From contig NC_068980.1 in the NCBI RefSeq assembly GCF_016808095.1, positions 5,552,501-5,616,500 of the forward strand: a DNA stretch of 64,000 bases, read 5' to 3'. The position numbers were made by a program, and so were the translations under genes. Shown here one piece after another: positions 1-13,378 of this stretch. The DNA is from Vigna angularis. Taxonomy: Eukaryota; Streptophyta; Magnoliopsida; Fabales; Fabaceae. The notes beneath the pieces were generated by a model. The model worked only from the letters and a program-made list of their open reading frames with translations. It had not been told where the DNA came from and ran no database searches. The first letter of the stretch is position 1. Each line of letters begins with the position of its first letter.

Positions 1-33
<33 letters not shown>
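1..33. repeat. (AT)n microsatellite, cut by the window edge
   Basis: Uninterrupted AT dinucleotides at the very start of the window. The true length is unknown because the tract continues off the edge. Confidence 0.9.
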
Positions 34-35
<2 letters not shown>

Positions 36-3000
36 CTTATATGAATAAAGTTTTCCATTAAATAAAAATAAGAAAGTAAAATACTGTGTAGAAACATATT
101 TATAAATTTATTATTTTAAATTTTTTGTTTAAAAATAATGTAAATTCTTAATTTGGATTAGATTTATATTTTATTGATATTGATATTATATATTATGCGT
201 AAATCTCTTAAAAAGACTCTTAGATATTAAAGTAGAAGGTTTTTCTTGGTAATCAATTCGGACAAATACAATATAATTTTAATAAATAAAGGTAAAAAGT
301 AAAATATTTTAATTTTCGAATGGTTATATTTTGAAAGACCTATCAATAACATTAGAATCGAAGGCTCATATCCTGAGATAAACTATAATACAAGTCAGAG
401 TGGCAAGCGAGATGTTCATATTTAACTGAAGATATATTAATATAAAAAGTTTTGAGTTAAAGGTGTGATAAATTTTTATATTTCTTTAATAGTGTATCTC
501 TCGTACATATTCTCGTAAAACCATGAATATCAATTATCATTATATATATGGTAAAAGTAAATGTAAAAAGAAAGCTTGGTATGGAAAGAAGTTTTGGCAA
601 TGGAGGTAATGATAGTGTTTACACGTATAGGATATAAAAGCTTTTTTGCATAGATCAAATTGATAATCCATGATATAAAAAATAGAGGCCAATTATATTG
701 TGGATAAAAATAATAATATATGAAAGAGAAAGAAAGTGGATATTATATATTAAAAAGAAGACTCTTAAGTGGTCGAAACCTGGGAACCAACCCCAAGGAA
801 TCTCGTAAATCATGGGTTCAGTGAAAATCTAAAGGGAAAAAAAATTGGAGGAAAATAATTAGGTAGGCAACAGGGTGAGGTGTGAAGAATGAAGGGTGGG
901 TCAACTTAAAGTGTGTGGGGGCATCATGATAAAGTAGTCATTTTAGTTTACAATAAGACCCAGCATTTCATATCAAATCAATTTGATAGCTTTTAGAAAA
1001 GCCACTGAGACATTATGTGCTTTTGCAAGTTGATAAGGTTAGCATTGATTTTTAATTGTTGACAAGAGAAGAAAATGAGTTGTTTTTGCCTTTTTAGGGC
1101 TTAAAAGGTATCTTCAGGACTCTAAGGATGCATCATAAAAGCAATACCAAAGTCACTTGAGTAGTGCCCATAACACTCTTTTCCCTTTATCCTTCAAACT
1201 TTGTGTGCATTTTTTCATGACTTCTACTCTCCCTTTTCACACAACTTTTTCCCAACACCCTGCCACTAAATTATGAAAATGGGTAGAGATGCAACCCCTC
1301 ACATTAAATTATTTATCTCGTTTAAAAACATTATATATATATATAACACAAAATTCACCTAGACAATTTAACATAATAAAGTTCCAACACAATCAAATTC
1401 AGTAAATCAAATATCATCATACTACTCAATCATACAAAACAACACTCCAATATATCTATAAATGTAATTAATTTTTCTTACTAGAGAAATAAAAGAACTT
1501 ACTCTAAGAAATCTCAAAACCCTTTAAGTTTACATGATGTTCTATTTATACCTATGAACAACACAAATACAAAGACTTATATAGAAGACTAAAAAGACGC
1601 ATAAAGGTAAAAAAAGACTCACATGCAACATATAATAAAAAAAATAGAAACTCAATTTACTTGAACGGATAAAGTTATGGGTTCAAATTGAAGAGTTCAT
1701 CGCAATAATCACCATTACAATCTCAGTTCTTCAATCAGACGATCAAGGAAATAACTCTTACGGTGTGTTTGTTTGTGTAGATGGCACTGTTCACGCTAAT
1801 ACACGAAGGAAGAATTGCGAGATTTTGCGCGTTCGTTTGACATGATTTGAAGGTGAATGAAAGCAAAGATTTGAGGGACGAGTGATATTTGATCCTCCTA
1901 CTTTGCTTGAATTTACAGTAATTTAGGATGAAATGTCTAAATAACCTTCATATTTATTTCACAAAATTTAAGTTTTAAGGCGTGGAAGTGGCAGGTGGAA
2001 TTGGGGACAAAGTATTCGATTCTAACTCCACTGTACAAAACATAATGTAAGTGTATTTGATTCCACTACCTGCATATTCGATTCTAACAAAGTTTTACAT
2101 ATAGTGGTTTATTCTATTTCAAAATCCATATTTGTTCCAAGAATGTGTGTATTCGGTTCTATGTTCACCTAAAAAATATAATTAATGTTATCAAATAACC
2201 AAAAGAATTAATAATAATAATAATAATAGTTTTTCTTTTCATGTTAAAAATTAATTTTTATTTTTTCTCTCATTATAATAATTTTTATAATTATATATAA
2301 TATTAACAATTTTCATTTTATATTACTTACAGTACTAAGGATATTTTAGTAATTTTAAATTTCTATCCACTAAACTATTTTTTTTATCTATCATATTGGT
2401 CAAATCTTATACTAATTATCATAAAATTTACTTTCAAATTTAAGTGATAAATAAGTATTCAAAATCCATAAGGACATAGAAGGAGAACTTTGCGAAAAAA
2501 AAATGAATAAAAAGAGTCATAGAAATAGGGTAGAGAGCGAAAAGTATCCTAGATGCATAAAGAAAAGAGAAAGTATATATAGAGGGAAGAGAAAGTAAAG
2601 AGTTGAAGTCGTGATGAAGATAAACGTGAGTACGAGGTTTAAAGTCTTGCATTTAAATAGTATGGAACCATGCTTATGCATTTGAAGAGAAAACAAATGC
2701 GCTTCATTTTTCCTTTTTGAGTTAATTTTTCTTTACTCTTTGCTCTAATTAAATAAAAAAATCTGATTGTAAATTGTAATACGGGTTAAAAATTGTGTTT
2801 TGTGTTCTTTCTATTTATATTATTTATAGATAAGAATTGTAGTATTTCAAGCATCTATGTACTTGGTTGCAATAATTCAAAAACCAATTTTAATCCCTGG
2901 ATTTTTTTTATAATTATAATAAAGAAAAAAAAATGAGCTCTAAAAGGACTATACTTTTTAAGTTTTTAGAAAACAAAGAAGAAAAAACCTGTTACTAACT

Positions 3001-3188
3001 TAAAAAGTTGGAGACCATAATTAAAATTTGTTGAAAGAAGGTTTAAAATTGAAAACACCACTAATCCAAGTTAATGTAGTATTTCTTGTAAGAGCAAATT
3101 TGTTATTCCAACAAATTATGCAAAAGGGTTATTGGAATTCCTAATTTAAATATAAATATTCAACTTACCAAAAGTACATCATCTTTTG
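34..3188. other. AT-rich intergenic DNA, no gene seen
   Basis: No open frame here has coding character and no conserved domain was recognised. Around 1757-1900 there is a more GC-balanced patch (GTGTTTGTTTGTG followed by sequence with GCGAGATTTTGCGCG) that resembles the right end of the transposon-like block at 37.5-39.4 kb. It may be a decayed relative of that element. Confidence 0.6.
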
Positions 3189-3189
3189 G

Positions 3190-3241
3190 ATGACCGAGTT
3201 GGTCTACGCTAGATTAAGGTTCAAATCCCACTCGGACGTGG
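3190..3241 (+). pseudogene. tRNA-Leu-like remnant, internally deleted
   Basis: The stretch keeps the D-arm text ATGACCGAGTTGGTCTA, the anticodon-loop text AGATTAAGG, and directly after it the T-arm text TTCAAATCCCACT, all recognisable from the intact tRNA-Leu at 4181. The 3' half of the anticodon stem and the variable arm are missing, so it cannot fold as a tRNA. It looks like a deletion derivative of the same gene. Confidence 0.65.
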
Positions 3242-4180
3242 ATTTCTTTTGCTTTTTAATATATTTAATTATAACAAATTTGATTCAAAATTATTATTTT
3301 TGTTTTTTCTAATTTTATTATTAATATTTTTATTTTTTAAAATATTCGAGAAAGTTATTTTTTAAAATATTATATTTTATTTAAAATTTAACAATTTTTT
3401 AATTTAATTTAATATTTTAACATAATTTAATATATTGAAATATATTAAATCAAATGTTACATTAATATTTTGTATCATTGTTGTTTTTATTTTAATTACT
3501 TTAATTTTATTTTTTTACATAACTATTATTGTAATATTATTATATTTTAATTATTATTAAAATATTAAAGTATATTAAATAATATTAAACTTTTAATTAA
3601 ATTAAATAATTATAAATATTTAAATATAAAAAATTAGAAAAATATATTTGGATATTTGATTGAATATTTTTTTAAAAAAATTGTTTTTTATTTAAATTTT
3701 AATAATTATTTAATTGAATTTAATATTTTGATATCATTTAATATATTTAAATATATTAAATCCATATATTTTAAAATTTGTTAAAGAAGTGCAGTGTTAA
3801 ATAGTACTTTAATAAGAATGAGAAAAAATTAAAAAAATATGTTTTCTAAGGTTAAAAGTTGTTTTTTTTCAAAAAAATTGGAGTTGTAAGATGAAATTCC
3901 TTAAACTGTTTAAAAAATTTTGACCAAATTCTTTTTAATTTTCTACAAATTAAATATATTTTTAATTAGGGACAAAATTGATATTTTCTTAAAAGTTGAG
4001 TTAAAGATGAAAGGATTAGAGGTGAGGATGAAACATACCATTTGATTAGCAGCCCAAAAAGAATGGTCAGCCTTGGCTTGGTCTGAAATCTTATAATATA
4101 TAAATTTCTATTGTTCTCTTATATCAAGTTGTTTTGTAATTTCGATATTAAATATTTTATTTAAACTTTTAACATCATCT

Positions 4181-4261
4181 GTTGAGATGGCCGAGTTGGT
4201 CTAAGGCGCCAGATTAAGGTTTTGGTTCGAAAGGGCGTGGGTTCAAATCCCACTCTCAACA
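4181..4261 (+). tRNA. tRNA-Leu (anticodon AAG)
   Basis: The acceptor stem pairs GTTGAGA (4181-4187) with TCTCAAC (4254-4260), followed by discriminator A. The D arm GCC...GGC, an anticodon stem CCAGA/TTTGG around loop TTAAGGT (anticodon AAG), a class II variable arm and the T arm GTGGG-TTCAAAT-CCCAC are all present. These make an 81-nt class II tRNA with internal A and B boxes. One anticodon-stem pair is a G-U wobble where the neighbouring broken copy has a C (GGTTCTGG). It decodes CUU, and by inosine CUC, leucine codons. It is probably functional, although the stem change may mean it is relaxing. Confidence 0.9.
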
Positions 4262-4358
4262 CTAAATATAAATTAATTTTGATATATTTATCGGAGTCTG
4301 AATTTTTTTTTTAAATATGAAATGTCATTCATTATATATATCTTTTATTATTTTATAA

Positions 4359-4535
4359 CAAGGAGGGTTTACAAAATATGTATATGGTCATAGTATTCAA
4401 CCAGAGAAGGAAGTTCACGATGCACTTTTTCATGCTGAGGAAATAAATAATGTAAAGAATTGTATAAATGATCACAATACTAACATTACTGTGCCACATA
4501 TTTTGGGTTTAGAAGAGGAGGATCAGGATTTTTAG
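4359..4535 (+). other. Coding-like open fragment, unidentified
   Basis: A frame open from about 4359 to a TAG at 4533-4535 reads as a mixed, charged peptide of about 58 residues (for example YVYGHSIQPEKEVHDALFH, ending in an acidic stretch LEEEDQDF). It has no start codon and no plausible partner exon was found. It sits about 100 bp downstream of the tRNA-Leu. The composition looks more like real protein than the low-complexity frames around it, so it may be a captured or relict exon. The family was not recognised. Confidence 0.3.
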
Positions 4536-5055
4536 GACTAGTGAGGAAAGAAGATGATATTAAATAAAGTATTTATGATTCAGTGGTTGAGAGAGAACAA
4601 CAAACCCAGAATTCGGATTCTGATCTAAATGAAGGACAATAAACACAAACAGAAGTACGAGGTTGTGTGTCTCTGTGTGCTGCTGGACAGATTCAAATGA
4701 AAGGCAGATGGAGAGGGTGGTCTGTGTTTTGGGAGAAATGAAATGCGAGAGGAAGACAGAGAAGAGAAATGAGAGAGAAATATAAGTTTGGGAATAACAT
4801 CTATGCACTAACAGCGTGAAAATCTTTGATCACTTAAACCTTCTTAATTATGGGTAGCTTAGACATTTTGAAGAATTTTGGAGATGCAGGATGAAACACT
4901 TGGAGTTGCAGACGAAACACTCGTACCATTTTGATTAGCAGCCCAAAGAGAATGAGTCAGGCTTCATCTGAAATCTTATAATATATACATTTGTACTGTT
5001 CTCTTACATCAGGACCTTTTGAAATTTAGATGATTTTAAATTTCATATATCATCT

Positions 5056-5117
5056 GTTGAGATGGCTGAGTTGGTCTAAGGTACCAGATTAAGGTTCTGG
5101 TCCGAAAGGGCGTGGGC
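5056..5117 (+). pseudogene. tRNA-Leu(AAG) pseudogene, 3' truncated
   Basis: It matches the intact tRNA-Leu from the acceptor stem (GTTGAGA) through D arm, anticodon loop TTAAGGT and variable arm to GGGCGTGGG. It then diverges: the T loop (B box TTCAAATCC) and the 3' acceptor strand are missing. It keeps the canonical anticodon stem CCAGA/TCTGG. Without a B box it should not be transcribed by Pol III. Confidence 0.85.
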
Positions 5118-5330
5118 TACATTGTTTTTGTCGTGGTTTGGGTCATAAGATATTATGGGCCTGTTCTGGACTATCATTTGAAATCGGGCCCAAAGAGAAT
5201 GCTTCAGCATAAGTTTGGTCTGAGATCTGAATATTGTCAATCGCTGTGTGTTTATTTTCATTACTGGTATTATTATATATAAATTTCTATATCACTCTTA
5301 TTTCAGTTGTTTTTAATCTAAATTACTCAC

Positions 5331-7021
5331 TTTTAGAACCAAACTATAAAAAAGGGTTCTAAATTATTTTCTCATACAAAAATAAGAATATACACTTATA
5401 AATGGTAATTGACATTTTTCTTTCTGAAACTTTTCGGCCACCATAACAATTTTGATTTTTTATATTAATAAATGTATTTTGCATGGATGATAGAATTTTG
5501 AGTCCCAAATAGATAATTTTTTATTATCAAAAGAGTATTTATATTTATCTCATCTAAAAAATAAATAAAATTTCAAACTTAAATCCTAAAGTATATGAGA
5601 CAATCTATTTAATTTTTTTTCAAGTTTTCTCCATTATTATTATAAGTATACATAAAAGAAAACATCAACCATGAAATTGTTGTTTGGATGAACATTGGTG
5701 AAATTGTTCTGTAGGTGAGATTATTTTTGTTTAATATTTTTATTTTGATGAAAAGATTACTGCAAATGTTAGTTAAATAAGCTAAGATAAAACAAAAATG
5801 TTACCTACGAATCATCAAAGACATCTTGATAAAATCAAGTTTAAGTACAATAAAAATAAATTCTCACCAATGAATCTAATTGGCTATGCAAAAAGCTTTC
5901 TTCCAAAAACTAGAAGTTTCCAATAAATTACATGTAACTTCCAAATAGACTAGTGATTGTCTCTTGAATACTACTTTTCTATCTTCTTTGAAATTTCTTT
6001 TCAACCACCACAATTTCGTTTTATTTGATGCATAATTAATTCAAGAAACTGTGTTTTAAAATTAAATGTGTATAACAAAAAAGAAAATACTAACAAAAAT
6101 ATAAAAGTATTTTTTCTTTTTTTATCTGTATCAATAATATTAATCTATTTTCAAGAGGAAAATAAAAATCTTTAACTCACAACCAATCATCTTTGACAAA
6201 TACACACACTTCGTTTCTTATTTCAAGTCAATGTCAATTGTTATGGTTGTGGAATGTGCAATTTGCTACTATAATATATGTGTGCACTTTTGCCACTTTT
6301 ACCCTTCCTTTATTGCCTTTTGAAGAAAAAAATGGTGGATTTTAATGTAATTTAAAGCCTCGTATTCTCTTTTTTTCAAAAGTGTGGAGAAAATATCTTC
6401 CTCAAAGCAACAAGTTTTCTTTTTCTTTTCTCACACTGATCTTTGAAATATTTGTGGAAAATTTTGTTAGGTTTTCCTATTTCCGTAACGAAGGCTGGGA
6501 TATAGAACTCTTACCTTTTTATCCAGCAGATTTGGACTACAATGTTACTAAGTCTAAACTTGTTTTGGGAGTTTTAGATAGGAATGATAAAATGAGTTAA
6601 AATTGGTAAGTCAATGCTGAGTTTAAAAAAGTTGAAAATTTTGGTATAGTGTAAAAATAAATTTAATTTACTAAAAAATTGATTCACCTACATTCAATTT
6701 GCAGTGAATCAGGTTTGTCTACTGACTTAAATATAAATTTTAAATATTAAATTATATTAAAAAAACAAAAACCTTAAACTTAAATGTTCTCGCTAGCTTT
6801 ATTTGATGCAATATAGAGTGTGCTTCTTTGCATGCTCCTTTGATCGTGTTCCTTCACTAACAAATCTTGAAAGTAGACTAGCTCCTTCAGATCTAATTAC
6901 TTAAATATATTCTCTTACTCAAACAAGATCAAGTATTTTGCATCAATACGTAGGAAAAAAAAATATCAATATCATGTCATAACATTCAATCTAATTACTT
7001 AAATATATTCTTATACTCAAG

Positions 7022-7099
<78 letters not shown>

Positions 7100-8176
7100 G
7101 GTTAGAACACCCTAAATATTTTCAGTTTTTCCTTTATTGTTGATAAAAGAAAAAAAAAACAGATAAAGAAATTATAAAAAATGTTCTTAATATATTTTGA
7201 TGCACAAAATGATGAATTCAATTTGTTTAAATTGAAATACTTCTATTGATCATATTTATGATATATTGAAAAGTTGAAAGAAGTGTTATTAAGTACTTGA
7301 CATAATATGTTAGTGGAGAAATTTGTGTTCTAGTGATATTATTTTAATCAAAATTTCTCATGATGGATAGAGCACAAGGTCTTTTTTTCTCTATTTTATT
7401 AAAATTGATATATCAAAATTAAAATGAAAAACACTAAAACTTCGTAATATGTTTTATTTGAAAGATGTAAATAAAAATACATTGTAATATTATAATTTAT
7501 ACCAAAATCTTTTATTAATGAAATTCTAATTATTGATAATAAAAAATGTTTTAATACGTAAAACTAGCAAACATCTTACTTTATCTAATTAAACATATTA
7601 ATTAATTAAAGTTATAAAATATTTATAAGACTAACCATGTTTTAATTGTATACGGTAAACAAATTAAAAAAATGGCAGAAACTTTCAACACGTTTTTATA
7701 ATGGTGAATCAAGCAAACCAAAACAAAAAATATAATAAATTGATTCGTTTTGACATTCATAATTATAAGTGAATTATATCTAATTTATAAATTCAGTAAA
7801 CTCGACTCAACTTAATTATATTTTTGTAGACTTAGATAGAATTGAATTTTACTTAATATGTGTAATTAGAATTAGGTTGATTAATAAGTTAGTGAACTTC
7901 AAATTTCATGAACTTGATCAAAATCATACTAGATATAATATTATTTATAAAATTATTTTATTACAAAATTAAATAAAAAAAACAAACACAATTCAACTAA
8001 TTAAATTAAATAAATAAATTAGATTATACTTGATCTAACTCCACCTACTTATCTTCTTAGTATCTAGCATACACGAGAAAACAATGATCATAATTATTTT
8101 ATTTTTATATTTTAAATTAATTAAACTTACAAGATATTTCTCTCTCTCTCACGGACAAAAACAAAAACAAAAAAAA

Positions 8177-8221
<45 letters not shown>

Positions 8222-8743
8222 CTTAAAATTGTTTTAATGTAATTAATAATTTGAAATTTTGATTATGTAAAGTAAATGGTGGTGTTAAACATTTTAGAGA
8301 TCGATCCTTTATAGTTTAATTAGAAAATTTGTGGCACTTTCCTCAGTCATACATCGTCAATGTTTTTCTATAATAATATTTTAGAAATAAACTTTTATTT
8401 TTTAATCATAAAGTTTCAGAATAAACACTCAGACATTGAACTTAAACAGGAAAAGTTGAGTTGAATGGAACACGGTGGTTACAAATCCATTGATTAAACA
8501 CTGTCATCCACCTAATCATTTGATTTATGCTCCACTCACTCACTGCCTAAGAAACAACCACAGATGAAAAATAAAAGACTACAACGCAATAATTTACATA
8601 AATTATATTTCTTGATTAAGTTTATTATTCGGATTTTTAGCTTTGATCCTTACATTTATTTTAGTTCAGAAGATAATTTTTAAAGAGATTTCCCTAGTAG
8701 TGGTAAATTTAATTGTCAAAATTAAACTTAAGGATATGTTGGT
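5331..8743. other. AT-rich intergenic DNA, no gene seen
   Basis: There are only short, low-complexity open frames. It includes the (AT)n tract at 7025-7094 and a mixed (CA)n/(AT)n tract at about 8177-8214. Confidence 0.6.
7025..7094. repeat. (AT)n microsatellite
   Basis: About 35 uninterrupted AT units. Confidence 0.95.
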
Positions 8744-9010
8744 TGTGACACCCGGACACTGACGATGGTGGAGAGTGATCGCCGGTGCAAAATGCACGAA
8801 GTGTAAGGAGTACAAAGAAGGAGCGGCTCCTGGTAGGCTTATAGTGGAAGAGACACATGGATGAATCAAACATACACCGGAATGAGAGGAATCTAGAGAC
8901 TGTATAGGCATGAGACTATACAGTTGAAGGATAACTTAAAGGGATTCATTTGGCTACTCATATCACCAAAATGCATTTGTTTTTCGGTAGCCTAATCCAT
9001 AAAAGTTTCA
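8744..9010 (+). mobile_element. Truncated Cassandra-like (TRIM) LTR
   Basis: It starts with TGTGACACCCGG and runs parallel to the reverse complement of the LTR at 54763-55090, sharing GAGCGGCTCCTGG, ACACATGGATGAATC, CTATACAGTTGAAGGATA and TTGGCTACTCATATCA in order. It breaks off just before the 5S-rRNA-like segment of that LTR, so it is a 3'-truncated single LTR on the plus strand. No target-site duplication is visible. Confidence 0.65.
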
Positions 9011-9995
9011 CAGAATATTACAGGACCAAGAATTACAGTAAAAGTTGGACCATATTATCGTATACTTCGAATAGTTAATTATTGTTTTGGTATAGTCAAT
9101 TAACGAGTTCGGTCAATCATCAAGTTATTAACTAGCTATAATAGTTAAGTTGTAGTTTAAAGAATAAATCAACGAAATCGATCCAACACCAAACAGTCTG
9201 ACTAGTCACGTATTAATCTGGAGTGCATGTCATTGAAGTTGACCAATCATAAAATAGGTTGGTCGATCACATACTAACCTGAATAGTCTAACACCAACTC
9301 AATGAGGAAGCTCGGTCACCGACCATACACCAGTTTGGATAAATTAAGCATAAACTCAAAAAATGGATTACAAAGCTTAGATTGATTACTAAACAATTAA
9401 TTTGATCTTTAATTTAACTAATGGGATGAACAATACTATAATATATTAACATCAAAACTAATGAAAAGTAAAGTTCATTATTAAATCAAACGTTAATTAA
9501 AAATCCTCAAAATTTGTAAATAAAAGTTTAAAGTAAAAAGAAAAGATACATGTATTAGTGTTTTAGATTATTTATTATCTTTTTTAAGTGAAATCATTAA
9601 ATCTTTATCTATTATTAATGTTAATATGACGAAAAAGACTCTATTAAATTGTTTAAACTAAAATAAAAATAAAAACTAATGAATATTTTCATTAAATACT
9701 AACAAAACATCTTAAACTTATTAAAAATATTTCACTAATATATTAATCATCAAATAAAAAATAATTTATAAAAAAGAAAACAAATAAAAATATTATAAAA
9801 GATTATATATTTTCATTTTATAAGTTTAGCTATAGAAATTTATCTAAACATATTTGATGTGTAGGTCACATGTTTATATTCGACACATATCATATCCGAT
9901 ATTTTATGAATATTTATGATGATAATTTATAATTTTTGTATTTTACAACATTTAATAAATATGATTTAAATTCATATTCACATAATAATAATAAT

Positions 9996-10026
<31 letters not shown>

Positions 10027-13000
10027 TGTTTACAATGCTTTAAAGAATTTTTATACTTTTTTTCAATATATATATAATTAATTTCAAAATAAATTTATCA
10101 CACGCACTATATCATCCATATAAAACTTTGTTTTTTCTTTCACGTTTCTTTACTCAACGTTTACATTGATAAACGTGCAAAAAATGTGAATTTATTCGTT
10201 ATTCCAATGATAGTTGTTTTTCTTATTTTCTCCTCAATCAAATCACATATTTAATTTTCAATCCAAGTTTTATATCTCTTTTTTTAATTTTAATTTAAAA
10301 ACTATTTACTATAATTTATAGTTTAAAAATTATTTTCGTATTAGATTATTTTTGAAAACTCAGTTTACGAGTGTATAGTAAAATATATTCTGTTACAAAC
10401 CTTTTACTTTCTTTTCTCAATTCAAACAATTTCTTTTCTTTTTCAGTTCCATTTAATCCAAAGAAGCAAAGGCCATATGTGTGAAGAATAAAAGAATGTA
10501 GTGAAGGATGATGTGATAAGAAATAATTAATTATTATAAGTCAGGGGTTGATGAGTTCATAAAAGGAGGCTTTTAAAAAATAGAACAAGTTAGAAGGAGT
10601 CGATTATAAAAATTGGAATTGGTTGGTGCAAAGGAAAGAAAGAAACAACGACCAAGCCACGAAAAAACAACTCATTCTGCACTTCAGCTTTTGACTTCTT
10701 TGCTTTAGCAATCAATCTTGAACAGTGAAATTCTGTTGACATCTTACACCAGCGGTTGGTGACCATTCTCAACACCTTACTTACGTTATTAGGTCATCTT
10801 ATTTAAAAATAAAATTATTAGATATGTTTTTAATTTTTAAATTTATACTATTTTTAATTTGTAAACTTAAATTTATATGTAAAAGTAAAATTATTTAATA
10901 TTTTAAATTTTAATATATCTTATCTTTGAATTTAAAAAACGAAAAATATAATTCTTGTGTTTCAAATTTATGTTTGGGTTAAAAAAATTTACTGCAATTA
11001 AACTAAAAAAATACACATATTCACTTTTTAAGTGTAAAAACTAAATTATATTAAAATTTATGATATGAATAAATTTTAATTTTATAAGTTTAGAGACTAA
11101 AAATATATTTAATTTTAAATTAAAAATATAAAAATTTGAAGATCAAACAAAATTTATAATAAAGTAATAAAAAAGAAAAATAAGTTTACACATATGACAT
11201 ATATTGCTCTCTATTTTACACACCAAGTAATCTTGCTTAGCCTTTATTTTGAAGCTTAATTATGCATTAATTTATGTATTATAATAACAAAAACCTACCA
11301 CGATGGGGTACTGCTACTGTGTAGTTATTTGGGAGTAATATTCAACACTTCCTTTTCATGCTTGCAAGTTGTGTGTGCGTGTGCCCCACTGCTTTTGATG
11401 CACAAACATGTTTAAAAGGAAAAATATTTGCAAATTATGGTCACAAATCACCGTGGGCCACCCGAAAATAATTGTAATGTCCTCTTTTTTTATTTCTAGT
11501 CACTAGAATGAAAAAGGTTGGTTGTGAGATTGAATGCAAATGGGTAGTTTTAGTTTTTGTAGAAAATATCAAAATATGACATATAATTTATTTTTATTTG
11601 AAGTTTATACATGTGCTTTTGGATGATAATTCTGTTGGGGAGGTTTGATATACATATATATCTCCACACTGGTAAGATATTATACACTTTAGGCCAAGTC
11701 TTCATGGATTTGTTTTTGGTACCACTCCAAAAAATGTCTCTTACTAATCGAGGTATCTATGTGTATATAAACTCATGTCCAACTCTTCTTTTATTCGACA
11801 TGGGATTTTGTTTATACCTAACAAATTCATCATCCATTTGATTTAATGAAGTTCTACTACTAACTTAAATATTTAAATATTTGGATGTTTTTAAAAAATA
11901 ACGAGTGATTAGAGAATCCAAATTAACATAAGGAGAGTGTATAATATGAATGAATTCAAACCAGGTAAAAATTTCATCTTTAGTAAATAAATAATATATA
12001 AATAAAAAAATTATAAGTATTCTTATTTAAAATTTTTATATTGTTTAAGATGGAAGTCTAAAAAAATTTAAATATATTTTTTTCTTTCATAAAGACAAAA
12101 TTGAAAGGAGTTTCAATTTTAAGAAAGAACAATACCTAACTCGGAATCTGTTTAGAACAAAATCATCACAATATCACTCCAAATACTTAAAATCAGAACA
12201 ATAAATAGTATTATATTAAATTTAAATAAGAACGACATAAATTAGGGAAATAATTTTAAAATTTGAAGGTTTATTGTATTAAGTATATACCCAATCTCAG
12301 GAAATTGTTTTGTATTAAGTATATACCCAACATGACCCACGACAATAATCGTCTTTCCACTTGTTACTTTTACTTTTGAATCCTAATTATATCAAAGGCT
12401 ACGGTGTCTATATGGGAATTTTTTATGTGTTCTTGTAAAATCATCTACGCATGCTTATTTGTTTAGATTCCCCTTTCAATTTTTTAGTATAAAGAAATAA
12501 ATTAACCACAAAGAAAATATCATGAGAATCATCATGCACGTGCCTAGCTTTATATAAAACAAAAACTGATAAATGCCGTAACTTTTAGCTTGTATATTTT
12601 ATAAAGTTACTTCTACTCAAAAGGGTTCAATAATAATAGTTGTTGCCTTTGCATTTTTCAGGTAAGAAAGTTTTAAAGACAAAATAAACACTGATAACAG
12701 TTTACTTTGTTTTGCTTTACGAAGAGAAAGTAAAAGAAAGAAAAAACTGCTTATAGAAATACAAATTTATTTATTCTTTTTTACTTTTTCTATTTCAAAT
12801 TTCGAAATATTCTGTCATTCCCCACTCTTTCTACCTCCAAAAAAAGAGGGCGAAATTATTTGCAGGCTTAATTGAAGTATCTAAGGAAGGACAATCCTTT
12901 GAAAAAAAAAATCCAATTTTCATGCTTTATACTCGATGTTACGTTGTCTGTCTTATTAAATTTAATTTGATATATTTATATACATATTTTATAAATCATC

Positions 13001-13378
13001 ATTTTGAAGTCGTAATTACTGATACGTTAGCTTTTCATCCATTCAATGAGCCACTTCTCCTATAGTAGTTGGTAGAGAAGGAAAAGTGGAGGCATTTGAA
13101 GAAAACGAAAACGACAATAAAAAAGAAGACGACGAATCCCACATCGAAGTATAGTGAGCAATGGGGTGTAGGTACAATTATGTGTTTAAAAGGTGCTGGA
13201 AGCTCCACCACCACGTATTCTATTAAGTGTTAAAGAAAAGGAAAGGCAGGCGGCGAGTAAAGAAAGAGAATAGCAATGAAAATGTATGGTGTGTGATAAA
13301 AATAATGAGGTTTTTGTTTTGTTTTTTTATTCACAAAATTCAGAATATGGAAGAGAAAGAAAGAGGAAACAATGGAGA
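9011..13378. other. AT-rich intergenic DNA, no gene seen
   Basis: No supported gene. It contains an (AAT)n tract at about 9985-10025. A TCCCACATCG element at 13137-13146 resembles the plant snRNA upstream sequence element, but no recognisable snRNA follows. The last few hundred bases are probably the 3' flank of the minus-strand dehydratase gene. Confidence 0.55.

Larger units (their letters stand above)
4036..5330 (+). repeat. Three diverged copies of a tRNA-Leu flanking unit
   Basis: A unit containing the text GATTAGCAGCCCAAA, then TCTGAAATCTTATAATATATA and a CTGTTGAGATGG tRNA start, occurs at about 4036-4190 and again at about 4926-5070. A third, looser copy at about 5188-5330 has the flanking text (CCCAAAGAGAATG, GGTCTGAGATCTGA) but no tRNA. 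This points to local tandem duplication of a tRNA locus followed by decay. Confidence 0.7.
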
